A DNA stretch of 64,000 nt from Paraglaciecola mesophila (GCF_009906955.1 NZ_CP047656.1:124001-188000), one strand, 5' to 3'; shown: positions 36,996 to 46,717, counted from the first letter of the stretch. The notes: generated from the letters alone by a model not told the origin. Numbers and translations are program-made.

Positions 36996-39562
36996 GCTTT
37001 TCGTAACAGATAAAGCATAGATGTTTTCAGTTTCATGGGTTTGACCGGCTTATTGAGCAATAATATTTTGCTGTTTTTGATCTCGTTTTTGAGTGATTGG
37101 CTGTAGTTAGCTGTGATCATGATAGTGGGTAGGGCGCTGCGCCGAGTTTGATTAATATGGTGTGCGACATCTACGCCTAATTCACCATCATTCAGGTGAT
37201 AATCTACCATAAGGATATCCACCTCATCGTGAGCAATATCTACTTTTCTCTTTAATTCCTCTATGCTCACGGCGGTAACGATGTGGCATCCCCAGCCGGT
37301 GAGTAAATGCGACATTCCTTTGCAAACACTGATGTCGTTATCGACTAACCAAATTCGGCAATGTGAAAAGTCTGTTGGGCTAACAAAGGTCTGCGCGTTG
37401 GCTAAGTGTTTCGGCGGATCCTGCTTAGCACATATGGGCACGGTAACTGAAAATACCGAGCCTTTGCCTAATACAGAGTTCACAGTAATTTTATGGCCTA
37501 GCACATGAGCAATTTTATCGACTATGGCCAGTCCCAAACCGAGCCCATTACCAAAGGCGCTTTGGGATGGTTTTAAGCGTTTAAATTCTTTAAAAATTTC
37601 GGTGAGTTGGTCTTGTGCAATGCCGGAGCCGGTATCCCATATTTCAATTGCGACGTGATCTCCTCTGCGTTTACACCCTAATAACACCTTACCTTGAGCG
37701 GCATACCGAAACGCATTCGACATAAAATTACGTAAAATGCGTGCAAGTAAAACGCTGTCGCTATATACCATGATGTTTGATGGCACATAGCGCAATTCGA
37801 TATTGTATTGACCGGTGGCTTGTCGGTATTCATTGGCCAGGTTATCTAGCAACTCTGAGAGTTTAAATATTCCTTTATCTGCTTTGACTACGCCGGCATC
37901 CAACTTTGAGATGTCTATAAGCGTACTGATCAAATTTTCTAAATCATCTAGCGAATTCGTTAATGAATTGACGAGCGGGAGAGCCTTCTCATTGACAAGT
38001 GTTTCGCCTAATGAGCTGGTAAAAAGTTGTGCCGCGTTAAGCGGTTGCAGCAAGTCGTGACTCACTGCAGCAAGAAACTTTGTTTTTGAAATGTTGGCAA
38101 ACTCAGCTTCTCGTTTAGCCGTGGTAAGGTTGACCTGTGCAAGCCTGCGTTCTTCCGCCTCGATGATGAGTTCATCATTGAGGCTTTTAAGCTGTGATGT
38201 GCGCTCAGCCACGCGAATTTCAAGTTGGTCGTGGGCTTTTTGCAAGGCGAGTGCGTTACGCCTGCGTTCGGTTACGTCTCTAACTAAAACAAAAAATCCT
38301 TGTACCTTACCTTCACTATTGCGATTAGGTACGTAAGACTTTAGCAAATACCTTGATTCACCGGCGTGATTTTTTTCCGCTATTTCAAAGCTGACACTTT
38401 CCCCTTTTAGGGCCAGTTCAATATAGGGCCGTAGCTGGCTGTAATCAGAATCTACTCGACTATCTTTGATTGATTCACCGTCTAAGCTACCCTGGGGCCA
38501 ACCGTACCAATCCACGTAGACTTGGTTAGTAAATTGAAATTTTAAATCACTGCCAATATACGCGATCATGGCGGGTACGTTATCGGTGATCAGTCGTAGC
38601 CAACGTTCGCTCTTTTCTAGTGATTCCGCATAGCGATGTCGAACAGTGATATCCGTATAGGTTTTAATCAATTTACCGTTGAGTAATCTGTGGTCGCGTA
38701 TTTCTAATACGGTGCCGTTTGATAGGGTTTGTACATAGTAACCGTCTTTATTGCGCGGCCGTTCGCCAAGTTCCAATTCGGTTAAATTAGTTAAATGCTG
38801 AAAGTAGGGCATGGATCGCAACTGGTTAGGAGAGAGCTGACTCATTTGTACAAACCGGTTATTCCATACTTCAATTTGATTGGTGTTACTGATCATGACA
38901 ACCCCTTGGGATAAGTTGTCTATTAAGCCTTGCAGCAGCATCGACTTTTGGATCATGCCTTGTTCATAGCGCGCCGTTTCGGCAACTTTGACATCTGTGA
39001 TGTCTGTATACAACATCACCCAGCCGCCTTCGCTCGTGCGTCGCTCGTTTAATTGAAACCAGCGGCCATCGGCCAATTGGTACACAGGACTGCTTTGTTC
39101 GCCCCCCGGGCTTGCCCGCCTGATCATGCCGCTAGATTTTGCTCTATCTTTCAAATCGTTAAAGTTGGCACCTTCTTGGATGGCCAACCCTGTCTTACCC
39201 CAGAACGTCGCAAAGTTAGAATTTTGCAGCAGTATTAACCCATCACTATCGAGCAGTACAAAAGCTTCAGAGATACTTTCTATAGCATCAATAAAACGTT
39301 GTTTAAAGATATTGGCATCTTCATTGGCTTGCTTAAGTGCGCGGTGACTATGTTCGACCTCTGCTAAAGTTTCATTTAAAATTTGGGTTTTTTCTCTGAC
39401 TTGTTCGGCTAAGTGCACGGAATGTTCAAACGCTGCATATGGCGCATATTGATTACCACCACCTTGTTCAACTCTTGAAATTAGTGCTTCGTTAATTTTT
39501 TTTAGCTTGGTGTTTTCAGCCCTCAACAGAGTTAACTCATGCTGTAAATCTTGCTCGCTCAT
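36992..39562 (-). CDS. PAS-domain hybrid sensor kinase (NahK/ErcS'-like)
   Basis: This 856-residue protein has no membrane segments. An N-terminal coiled coil (10-90) leads to three PAS-like units (about 90-190, 205-305, 320-430, the last with a PAC-type QGFFVLVRDVTERR), a second coiled coil, the histidine box VSHDLLQPLNA (His502), the ATPase domain with N and G boxes (FMSNAFRY, DTGSGIA, NGLGLGLAI), and a receiver with Asp787. It matches the architecture of NahK/ErcS' kinases. Its ATG overlaps the stop of the FIST gene (ATGA), so the two are made together. The receiver could be a phosphate sink or relay. Confidence 0.9.
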   Translation of the reverse strand: MSEQDLQHELTLLRAENTKLKKINEALISRVEQGGGNQYAPYAAFEHSVHLAEQVREKTQILNETLAEVEHSHRALKQANEDANIFKQRFIDAIESISEAFVLLDSDGLILLQNSNFATFWGKTGLAIQEGANFNDLKDRAKSSGMIRRASPGGEQSSPVYQLADGRWFQLNERRTSEGGWVMLYTDITDVKVAETARYEQGMIQKSMLLQGLIDNLSQGVVMISNTNQIEVWNNRFVQMSQLSPNQLRSMPYFQHLTNLTELELGERPRNKDGYYVQTLSNGTVLEIRDHRLLNGKLIKTYTDITVRHRYAESLEKSERWLRLITDNVPAMIAYIGSDLKFQFTNQVYVDWYGWPQGSLDGESIKDSRVDSDYSQLRPYIELALKGESVSFEIAEKNHAGESRYLLKSYVPNRNSEGKVQGFFVLVRDVTERRRNALALQKAHDQLEIRVAERTSQLKSLNDELIIEAEERRLAQVNLTTAKREAEFANISKTKFLAAVSHDLLQPLNAAQLFTSSLGETLVNEKALPLVNSLTNSLDDLENLISTLIDISKLDAGVVKADKGIFKLSELLDNLANEYRQATGQYNIELRYVPSNIMVYSDSVLLARILRNFMSNAFRYAAQGKVLLGCKRRGDHVAIEIWDTGSGIAQDQLTEIFKEFKRLKPSQSAFGNGLGLGLAIVDKIAHVLGHKITVNSVLGKGSVFSVTVPICAKQDPPKHLANAQTFVSPTDFSHCRIWLVDNDISVCKGMSHLLTGWGCHIVTAVSIEELKRKVDIAHDEVDILMVDYHLNDGELGVDVAHHINQTRRSALPTIMITANYSQSLKNEIKNSKILLLNKPVKPMKLKTSMLYLLRKA

Positions 39563-40704
39563 TCGTTACCTCCGGCGATAAATACGCCGGTAAACGTTTG
39601 ATTTAGATGCGTGCCATCAATATGTTCACCATAGGTGTTGAAGCCACGAATGTTGTATCGTTGCTGGAGGAGCTTAGCTTGTTCAAGTTGCTCGCGCTGC
39701 TCTATTTCGAGACGGCGTAAGAAACAGTCGCAGGTCAAAACTAGTTCAGGTTCACCGTACTGAGAGGTCATGCGTGTCAATTCGCTGGTAAGTGATGTGA
39801 AAATATCATCCATTACTACCGTACTTAGCACAATGCCTACATCTACGGCGCAGTAGAAGGTCAGACTCAAGTCTTCTTCATTCACTTTTTGAATGGAACG
39901 GATGTAGTATTGGCCTCCTACTTTAACCGCCAAAGGATATAGAGCGAATAACTCTGGACTTAGCTCTTCTACTGTTACATTTAATAACCGTGCGTACTCC
40001 AGTGCAGCCGGCTCAGCATTTAATTCAAACACGGTACGACTGTCAGCATTCGCATCCGTTACTACGACTTTACTGGTGGGGAATTTGATATGGTTACAAC
40101 TAAATACTTCAAAGGCACATGTGGTATTTACCATTAGCACAATAGCTGCATTTTGATAGAAGGATCCCTGATAAAACACATGGGTGGTGGCTAAATGTAT
40201 ATCATCACCAGCAGAGCCGCCAAAGTGTGGTATGCCCCCTGAGGCAGAATTAAGAGTCACCAAAAATTGTTCTTCATCGGCAGATAAACCATCGAGTAAC
40301 GTCAATAAGAAGGAATTATTTTTAATTGCAGCAAGGTTTTTGACATAGCAATTTTCGGTTAACCTATTAATCGTTTCTTGTGCATCTATTAAGGTGAAAT
40401 TCTCCATTGACTCAACAATTTGAGCACTGATTGCAAAATGAGAAGCGCTAAAGCCAATGGCGATAATCGAATGTTGTTCATAGCCATTAGGGGTAATTTC
40501 ACCGGCAGTGGTGCAACCGACTAAATCAACGTCGACAAAGGCAGACGCCATGTTGTTTGCTAAGCGCTCTAGCGAATACACTGATGAGCAATAAAAAAGT
40601 ACAAATGCAATGTGAGGATCCGACAGTTGTTGACGTAATTCCTGGGCAGCAGTCTCTGGGTCAATGGAGCGGGTAATGGCTGTTATTGTTTTTATATTGG
40701 ACAT
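39559..40704 (-). CDS. nosP: FIST-domain sensor protein (NosP-like)
   Basis: This 381-residue soluble protein has the FIST_N pattern (VDLVGCTTAGEITPNGY, GFSASHFAIS, LTLLDGLSADEEQFL, GGSAGDD) and FIST_C (VGGQYYIRSI, LTCDCFLRRL, GFNTYGEHIDGTHLNQTFTG). The pairing with a PAS hybrid kinase is the NosP-NahK arrangement of Pseudomonas aeruginosa, in which NosP is a heme protein that senses nitric oxide and restrains the kinase. Whether this copy binds heme cannot be read directly. It is first of a two-gene leftward operon. Confidence 0.8.
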   Translation of the reverse strand: MSNIKTITAITRSIDPETAAQELRQQLSDPHIAFVLFYCSSVYSLERLANNMASAFVDVDLVGCTTAGEITPNGYEQHSIIAIGFSASHFAISAQIVESMENFTLIDAQETINRLTENCYVKNLAAIKNNSFLLTLLDGLSADEEQFLVTLNSASGGIPHFGGSAGDDIHLATTHVFYQGSFYQNAAIVLMVNTTCAFEVFSCNHIKFPTSKVVVTDANADSRTVFELNAEPAALEYARLLNVTVEELSPELFALYPLAVKVGGQYYIRSIQKVNEEDLSLTFYCAVDVGIVLSTVVMDDIFTSLTSELTRMTSQYGEPELVLTCDCFLRRLEIEQREQLEQAKLLQQRYNIRGFNTYGEHIDGTHLNQTFTGVFIAGGNE

Positions 40705-40900
40705 TATTTAAAGCCTTTATTGTGTGTTGCGATCCGAGGCCTAGTACTACGTGACGACAGCTCTCTTTTCTCATCATATAGTGCAAAATGCTTTTACCAA
40801 AGCGGATGAGTCGCTTAAATATTAGCGTTTGGACTGTGTTCAAATTTCACTGATTTTGTAAAAAAACTAGCGCAATCTCGGTTATTTTCTATGTGTTGCT

Positions 40901-42979
40901 TCATTTTACTTCTCGTATTTTCAATGATTTTTTATTGTATTTGTCTACGACACAAAGTTGGGGACTCTCAATGGTAACAAGGCACTCAAGACATTGAATA
41001 CATTCAGTATAATTAATGTTACCAGTAGGCTCGATAGCGTCTATCCCACATTTTTTATTGCGACAAAGTTGACAAGGACTGCCACATTCTTTGCGGCGCG
41101 TTAGCCATTTAAACAAAGGGTAACGTCCAAGCACAGCCAAGCCTGCACCTAAAGGACATAAATAACGACAGTACACCTTATGAATTTTCAAACTCAGAAC
41201 CAGCAATAGCAGAGCATAAAGAACGAATGGCCAGTAGCGTATAAAGTTTAATGTAATCGATGTTTTGAAGGGTTCAATTTCGGCTAGCTTTTCCGCCATG
41301 GTCAGGGAATAGAACGAACTTCCCACTAGCCCTAAAAGTATCCAATACTTTAACTTCTGGGCTAACTTGTGATGCTTTGGTGATATTTTTAGTTGGCGAA
41401 TACGTAGCTTCGTTGCCAGCATAGCCATAAATTCTTGAAGTGCGCCAAAAGGACAAAGCCAACCACAAAACACCCCTCGACCCCATAAAAATACGGTCAC
41501 GAACACAAATACCCACAATATAAAAATAACGGGATCGAGTAAAAAGACCGTGATGTTGAAATCGGTACCCAAGGCGAGGAGTAGAGTGTAAATATTCACC
41601 ACCGAAAGTTGGCCTTGAGCGTAGAAACCGACATAAAGCAGTACAAACGTTAAACAGGCGAAACGCAGTCGATGCACATTGGTCTGGCTTGTAGCCAGAG
41701 AACGTTGAGTAACGAACACCCACAGAACGAGTAGCAGATAAAGCACGGTGAGGCCAATTTGCGCGGCTCGATCTAACCATATTTGTTGCCATAACGGTAG
41801 TTGGCTGGTTTTACTTAAGTCATCAGGTGTTACTTCAAACAAGTCTGCACTTGGGGCACTTGTATAAGAAAAAGTATGTTCCTGTTGATTCAAGAATGAC
41901 GATTGGTAAGTCACGGATAGGTTTAAATTGATCGGTTGACTGATATCAAATCCCGATTGAGATTTGATGCGGAACACACGTTGATCTTTAAATTTTGGTA
42001 ATGCTAAAGCAAATGTTGGTGGGTAGAAGCTGTAAAAATCTATGTCTCGTACATCTACGGGAAACCCACCTTGTTCAGCGCTTAATCGACTGGAGGTTGT
42101 TTGGGGAATAAATTCTTTACTAATGAAAGAATATTGTCCTTTGGTGAACAGCATCAACGCATGCTCACCGGGTGACAATTCTTCTAAAAGTCGTATGTAC
42201 TCTTCGTCACCCAATAGATTTCTTCCGATTATGGGGATATTGACGAATGCTGCGTAAATATCAATAAAGTCATCATGGCCATCCGCTAAGCTTTTAACTG
42301 TTTGCGAGAGCTTTGACGATATGTTCATTGCCTCTTTTGTGCTTACTACCCATTGATGAATATATTTTTTTTCGAGCAGTTGATTGAAGGTTAAAGGTTG
42401 ATAGAAATCTTGTTTAATTTGATGAGGTTGCGTCGCTAAAAATCCGTCAAGCTTTTGTCTAGCAACCTTAAGTGCCGAAGCAATGATGGTGTCATTGATA
42501 ACAAGCACGGAAATTGTCGCTCGGGTGACACCATCAAAGTAGGTAGTGTCTTCTGCGTGTTGTTCACGACTATTAATAATGAAACGTTCTTTGATTGAGT
42601 GTCCAGGATATTGGGCGATAAAGGTGAACATCGCTTCTTCTCCCAAGCCGTGCAAAAAAATCGGTTCATTGTGGGTTAAAACCTTGATACCCGTGATGAT
42701 ACCTTTGGTATCTAAACCGATGAGAAGGTTAATTGTTTGGCCTGAGAACCCAATAAATTGTGTGAAATCGTCGGACTCAAAGGTATATCCCAATAATTCA
42801 TTTAATTGATATACAGGCGTAATGGCAAGGTCTTCAAGCGGTGCGTCGATTCTGGTTGCGCTTGGAAATAATTGTGCGATGTTCTTAGGGACTGTGTCCG
42901 CGCGACTGATCCCTGAAAAAAGGAACATCAGCGTGCCAATACCCAGCGCTAGGTAATTAAATAGGTAAGATATACGCAT
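40901..42979 (-). CDS. NosR/NirI-like flavo-iron-sulfur membrane protein
   Basis: This 692-residue protein has an N-terminal signal (to about Ala27) and a periplasmic FMN-binding domain with the motif DGVTRAT (residues 149-155, Thr155 likely carrying covalent FMN). A non-conserved periplasmic stretch, five or more membrane helices with CGWLCPFGALQE and CRYLCPLGA, and a C-terminal ferredoxin region (CGSPCQLCRNKKCG and CIQCLECL) follow. NosR feeds electrons to nitrous oxide reductase, but no nos genes are here. A link to periplasmic electron flow of the PQQ system is more likely. Confidence 0.85.
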   Translation of the reverse strand: MRISYLFNYLALGIGTLMFLFSGISRADTVPKNIAQLFPSATRIDAPLEDLAITPVYQLNELLGYTFESDDFTQFIGFSGQTINLLIGLDTKGIITGIKVLTHNEPIFLHGLGEEAMFTFIAQYPGHSIKERFIINSREQHAEDTTYFDGVTRATISVLVINDTIIASALKVARQKLDGFLATQPHQIKQDFYQPLTFNQLLEKKYIHQWVVSTKEAMNISSKLSQTVKSLADGHDDFIDIYAAFVNIPIIGRNLLGDEEYIRLLEELSPGEHALMLFTKGQYSFISKEFIPQTTSSRLSAEQGGFPVDVRDIDFYSFYPPTFALALPKFKDQRVFRIKSQSGFDISQPINLNLSVTYQSSFLNQQEHTFSYTSAPSADLFEVTPDDLSKTSQLPLWQQIWLDRAAQIGLTVLYLLLVLWVFVTQRSLATSQTNVHRLRFACLTFVLLYVGFYAQGQLSVVNIYTLLLALGTDFNITVFLLDPVIFILWVFVFVTVFLWGRGVFCGWLCPFGALQEFMAMLATKLRIRQLKISPKHHKLAQKLKYWILLGLVGSSFYSLTMAEKLAEIEPFKTSITLNFIRYWPFVLYALLLLVLSLKIHKVYCRYLCPLGAGLAVLGRYPLFKWLTRRKECGSPCQLCRNKKCGIDAIEPTGNINYTECIQCLECLVTIESPQLCVVDKYNKKSLKIREVK

Positions 42980-42998
42980 ATCGGATCAGCGAATAAAT

Positions 42999-43036
42999 GT
43001 ACATACCACCTGTAGATAGAATCAGGTGGTATGTAC
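42999..43036. repeat. Long perfect inverted repeat between the ALDH and NosR-like genes
   Basis: A 14-bp stem (42999-43012 pairing with 43023-43036) with a 10-nt loop lies 10 bases past the aldehyde dehydrogenase stop and 20 bases before the NosR-like start. Read leftward there is only a weak T run, so it may be a terminator, an attenuator or an operator. Confidence 0.6.
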
Positions 43037-43045
43037 TTCTTCAGC

Positions 43046-44566
43046 TTAGAAGAAACCTAATGGAGCAGTGTCATAACTAACCAACAGGTTCTTGGTTTGT
43101 TGATAATGATCCAACATCATTTTGTGCGTTTCGCGGCCTATACCAGATTTTTTGTATCCGCCAAAGGCTGCGTGAGCCGGGTATAGGTGATAGCAGTTGG
43201 TCCACACGCGACCTGATTCTATTGCTCTGCCCATTTTGTGCGCTAAATTCGCATCTCGGGTCCAAACGCCGGCACCCAAACCGTACGCGGTATCATTAGC
43301 GATAGCGACTGCCTCTTCTGGCGTTTTAAACGTTGTTACTGAAATGACAGGTCCAAAAATTTCTTCTTGGAAAACACGCATTGAATTGTCGCCTTTAAGG
43401 ATAGTCGGTTGAATATAGTAACCATCATCGATTGCCGGAGCTGATTCTTCAGAGAACCCTCCAGTTAACACTGAAGCGCCTTCTTCTCGACCAATGTCGA
43501 TGTACCCCATAATTTTATCAAACTGAATTTTCGATACCTGAGCGCCTACCATGGTGGCCTCGTCAAGAGGGTTACCACGAATAATTTTCTTTGTTTTTTC
43601 AAGTACTCGCTGCATGAACTCGTCGAAAATATCTTCTTGAACAAGGGCACGCGAAGGACAGGTACAGACTTCACCTTGATTAAAGAAACCTAATGCGAAA
43701 CCTTCGGCGCACTTGTCCAGATAGTCGTCTTCAAAATTGGTGATGTCTTTGAAGAAAATATTTGGCGATTTTCCCCCAAGTTCTACCGTAGAAGGGATCA
43801 GGTTCTCAGCTGCACATTTTAATATGTGGCCTCCTACTGCGGTTGAACCTGTAAACGCGATTTTGGCGATCCGAGTACTGGTTGCTAGGGCTTCGCCAGC
43901 CTCTTTGCCATATCCATTCACAATATTAAGCACACCTGCGGGCACGATATCCGCAATCAATTCAGTCAATACGAGGATACTCGCAGGCGTTTGTTCGGCA
44001 GGTTTAAGCACGACGCAATTTCCTGCAGCGAGTGCAGGTGCTAATTTCCACGCGGCCATTAGAATAGGGAAGTTCCATGGAATGATTTGCCCAACAACAC
44101 CCATTGGCTCATGAAAGTGATAGGCCACGGTGTTATCATCAATTTGTGAAAGAGTGCCTTCTTGAGCTCGAATACACCCTGCGTAATAGCGAAAGTGGTC
44201 GATTGCCAATGGAATATCTGCACCCATAGTTTCTCTGATGGGCTTACCATTGTCCCAAGTTTCTGCAACCGCGAGTTTGGTGAGGTTCTCTTCTAGACGG
44301 TCAGCAATTTTTAGTAATATATTTGAGCGTTCTTGCACCGAGGTTTTACCCCAAGTGTCTTTTGCTGCGTGTGCAGCGTCAATAGCTAGTTCGATGTCTT
44401 CTGCACTAGAGCGCGGGATCTCACAAAAATCTTCGCCTGTAACAGGGGTTAGGTTTTTAAAGTAAACACCTTTAACTGGCGCTACCCATTCACCGCCGAT
44501 AAAGTTTTCATATTTTTCTTTAAAATTGATTACAGCATCAGCGCTGCCTGGGTTTGCATAGATCAT
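43046..44566 (-). CDS. exaC: NAD-dependent aldehyde dehydrogenase (ExaC/PedI-like)
   Basis: I start at [15 protein letters not shown] (506 residues), which matches the start of ExaC and has GAGGT about 6 bases upstream; a longer frame to 44611 exists. The catalytic Cys is in [13 protein letters not shown], the catalytic Glu in [13 protein letters not shown], and the cofactor motif is FTGSTAVGG. ExaC oxidises acetaldehyde to acetate after the PQQ ethanol dehydrogenase in Pseudomonas; the same role is expected here, in the cytoplasm. It is the last clear member of the alcohol-oxidation block. Confidence 0.95.
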   Translation of the reverse strand: MIYANPGSADAVINFKEKYENFIGGEWVAPVKGVYFKNLTPVTGEDFCEIPRSSAEDIELAIDAAHAAKDTWGKTSVQERSNILLKIADRLEENLTKLAVAETWDNGKPIRETMGADIPLAIDHFRYYAGCIRAQEGTLSQIDDNTVAYHFHEPMGVVGQIIPWNFPILMAAWKLAPALAAGNCVVLKPAEQTPASILVLTELIADIVPAGVLNIVNGYGKEAGEALATSTRIAKIAFTGSTAVGGHILKCAAENLIPSTVELGGKSPNIFFKDITNFEDDYLDKCAEGFALGFFNQGEVCTCPSRALVQEDIFDEFMQRVLEKTKKIIRGNPLDEATMVGAQVSKIQFDKIMGYIDIGREEGASVLTGGFSEESAPAIDDGYYIQPTILKGDNSMRVFQEEIFGPVISVTTFKTPEEAVAIANDTAYGLGAGVWTRDANLAHKMGRAIESGRVWTNCYHLYPAHAAFGGYKKSGIGRETHKMMLDHYQQTKNLLVSYDTAPLGFF

Positions 44567-44808
44567 AATGTACCTCGTATCATTGACTGGAAAATTCAGC
44601 TTATGTTTCATTTAAAGGATTTGCCCTTAAGGAATGAAGCCAATGTGTTAGTTCGGGTACTAGAATAGGCGGCAAGCGTCGCTAAGCACCATGCTCCCTT
44701 TGCACAAAAAAACTCATACTTTAGATGTAGGATATAGGTCTACTGCGGGGTATAGGGTGTTTCTGGGTTGATATTGTAGATTGAAATAGTCCAATCGCGG
44801 GACTAAAA

Positions 44809-44829
44809 GCCCTCAGAAATGAAGAGGGC
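44809..44829 (-). terminator. Probable terminator after the NAD(P)-binding protein gene
   Basis: A 6-bp stem (GCCCTC/GAGGGC) with a 9-nt loop is followed by four T on the minus strand, about 40 bases beyond the gene's stop codon. Confidence 0.5.
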
Positions 44830-44868
44830 GAATTTTAATAAAATATACACATAGGGTACGACAATCGA

Positions 44869-45504
44869 CTAATCGAAAGCTTGCTCCAGAGTTTGGTCCC
44901 CGTTAAACAGCTCGTATACTGCATTGATCAATTGCTTATTGCCTAAGGCAAACACTAATGCGTCAGCAACGTCTTCTCTGGTGATAACCATTTGTTCTCG
45001 ACTATCAGGTTTAGTGGTTTGGAAGCCGCCTTTGGCTTCTTCGTTTTGCAAACCTCCTGGGCGCAAAATCGTATAGGGCACGCCACTATTAATCAGGTGT
45101 TCATCTGCCATGTGCTTAGCGACTAAATAGGGTTTCATTTCATCTGAGCCTTGCGCTGGGTCGTCTGCTCCTATCGAACTTATCATGACAAACTGCGATA
45201 CCGTGTTTGTTTTGGCGTAATCAGCTGCCTTGCATGCGGCCCATAGGTCTATCAACATAGTTTTGTCGGCCCCTGTGCTGCCCCCAGAGCCTGCGGCAAA
45301 AATCACATTGCTACACCCTTTAAAGGCGTGACTAAAGTCCTGTTCTAAATCCGCTTCTACAATTTCTAAGTGGTCGCTCGTTATGTCACTTAATTTTGCC
45401 TTATCTCTGACAAGTGCGACTACCTTGTGTCCTTTGGTGACGAGCTGTTTAGTGGCCATTTTTCCGATCTGCCCGCTAGCGCCTATGATCAAGGTCTTAC
45501 TCAT
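44869..45504 (-). CDS. NAD(P)-binding protein, atypical SDR (NmrA/YwnB-like)
   Basis: This 211-residue protein starts SKTLIIGASGQIGKMATKQLV, a GxxGxxG dinucleotide fold. It continues with VEADLEQDF, VIFAAGSG, MISSIGAD and the closing YTILRPGGLQNEEAKG, all typical of the atypical SDR group related to NmrA and biliverdin reductase. It has no complete YxxxK. Function is unknown. It is monocistronic and next to exaC, but a terminator separates them. Confidence 0.8.
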   Translation of the reverse strand: MSKTLIIGASGQIGKMATKQLVTKGHKVVALVRDKAKLSDITSDHLEIVEADLEQDFSHAFKGCSNVIFAAGSGGSTGADKTMLIDLWAACKAADYAKTNTVSQFVMISSIGADDPAQGSDEMKPYLVAKHMADEHLINSGVPYTILRPGGLQNEEAKGGFQTTKPDSREQMVITREDVADALVFALGNKQLINAVYELFNGDQTLEQAFD

Positions 45505-45893
45505 ATGTTGTTCTCCTAAAGTCTAGTATTCCTCATGTAAAAAAACCGCTTATGATGACGGTGATGGTTTTATAAAGTTGAGCATATCTTTGCTCATGGC
45601 TTAATAACACTGGGGTCTTATTAATGCTTTTCAATGAATAAGACGTTATTAGCATTTACATGACGATTTATGCGATAAAGGATAACAGGAGGAAAACTTA
45701 CCGAAGGTTTAGCGATTAATGTTCGTTTTTCACATTATTTGAGTTCATGCTTTAAATGTGAACAAGTAAACAACGATCTCATCACACAATACTTGTTTTT
45801 TAAAACGCAGCCCCAAACTCTGTTTATAGCAACAAGAAAATGTACATTGAAAAAGTACAGTAAAGAAGTAACGTTAATTCAAAAGGAAAACCT
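45505..45893. other. Intergenic region upstream of the hibernation factor gene
   Basis: About 390 A/T-rich bases between divergent genes. No gene or riboswitch was seen. AAAAGGAAAACCT just before ATG 45894 is the ribosome site of the next gene. Confidence 0.4.
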
Positions 45894-46250
45894 ATGAAAA
45901 TAAATCTTTCAGGTCACCATGTAGATTTAAGCGATACCGTAAAAGAGCACGTTAACGAAAAATTCTCTAAATTAGCCAGTCACTTTCCAACGCTAATTTC
46001 CCTCGATATTATTATTTCCAAAGAGCATGGTGAGTTTGATGTAGAGATCAGCACCCACTATGAAGGCACTCGTATTTCTGCTTCAGCTGAAAATTCTGTA
46101 ATGTACCCAGCCATTTCTAAAGCGGCGAAAAAATTAGACGCGGCCCTTAAACATCGTAAAGGTCAGTTGAAAGGCGATTTACACAAGAAGCCTGAATGCA
46201 CCACAGCCGATATTGCGCACGAGATAATTCAAGAGATGGATTTGCGCTAA
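45894..46250 (+). CDS. hpf: Ribosome hibernation promoting factor (HPF/RaiA family, short form)
   Basis: The 118-residue protein opens KINLSGHHVDLSDTVKEHVNEKFSKL and has the SASAENSVMYPAISKAAKKLDAAL segment typical of short HPF/RaiA proteins, which bind the 30S decoding site in stationary phase. It lacks the long C-terminal dimerisation domain but has an acidic tail of about 25 residues. It is alone with its own terminator, unlike the usual place in the rpoN operon. Confidence 0.9.
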   Translation: MKINLSGHHVDLSDTVKEHVNEKFSKLASHFPTLISLDIIISKEHGEFDVEISTHYEGTRISASAENSVMYPAISKAAKKLDAALKHRKGQLKGDLHKKPECTTADIAHEIIQEMDLR

Positions 46251-46277
46251 GCATAAGGTTTTCTTAGTTTTATTCGT

Positions 46278-46302
46278 AGCCGCTCTTTGAGCGGCTTTTT
46301 TA
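46278..46302 (+). terminator. Terminator after hpf
   Basis: An 8-bp stem (AGCCGCTC/GAGCGGCT) with a 3-nt loop is followed by five or more T, 27 bases past the stop codon. Confidence 0.85.
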
Positions 46303-46429
46303 TGGGAGAATAGCGACCTTACTATGGCCTTGCGCACGATACTAGACACTCAGCAGAGGGTTGATTACCATGCGCCATCCAGTGGTTTGCCGCTACTTTA
46401 TAAATTCAGTAACCTAATGTGAGAGCACA

Positions 46430-46660
46430 GTGTTGATTAACGAACTTCAATTTCAATTTGGCAGTGGACAAGAGGCGAACCGGTTCCTCAACGAATTAAC
46501 ACACTGGACATCTTCGTCAGGTCATATTTCGGTAAAAGCTAAATTGGCAAAAGGCTCTGATACGGTCAGCGTTAAATATCAATTCGATGGAAAAGGTTTT
46601 GATTACACGAGCTCAGAACTAGACGATTTAGCCCGTCAATATGGTGGTGAAGAGATTTAA
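46430..46660 (+). CDS. Small conserved-looking protein, unknown
   Basis: This 76-residue frame begins with GTG directly followed by TTG, with GAGAG about 6 bases upstream. The protein is soluble and acidic at its C-terminus, with no signal. I do not recognise a family. It lies between hpf and a converging LysR gene. Confidence 0.5.
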   Translation: MLINELQFQFGSGQEANRFLNELTHWTSSSGHISVKAKLAKGSDTVSVKYQFDGKGFDYTSSELDDLARQYGGEEI

Positions 46661-46684
46661 GCGCTGAGAAAGTAAGATAAAAGA

Positions 46685-46706
46685 CCCATGTGAATAGATA
46701 CATGGG
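46685..46706. terminator. Possible bidirectional terminator
   Basis: A 7-bp stem (CCCATGT/ACATGGG) with an 8-nt loop lies between two converging genes. A-rich and T-rich tracts flank it imperfectly. Confidence 0.45.
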
Positions 46707-46717
46707 CCTAAGTTTAT

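Noticed and set aside
40901..42979. Part of a denitrification (nos) cluster
   Set aside because: No nosZ, nosD, nosF or nosL homologue was found around it; the neighbours are alcohol-oxidation genes.
17583..44566. Prophage or transposon as the vehicle of the large block
   Set aside because: No integrase, transposase, phage structural gene, tRNA or direct repeat was seen at either edge, so recent transfer cannot be claimed.
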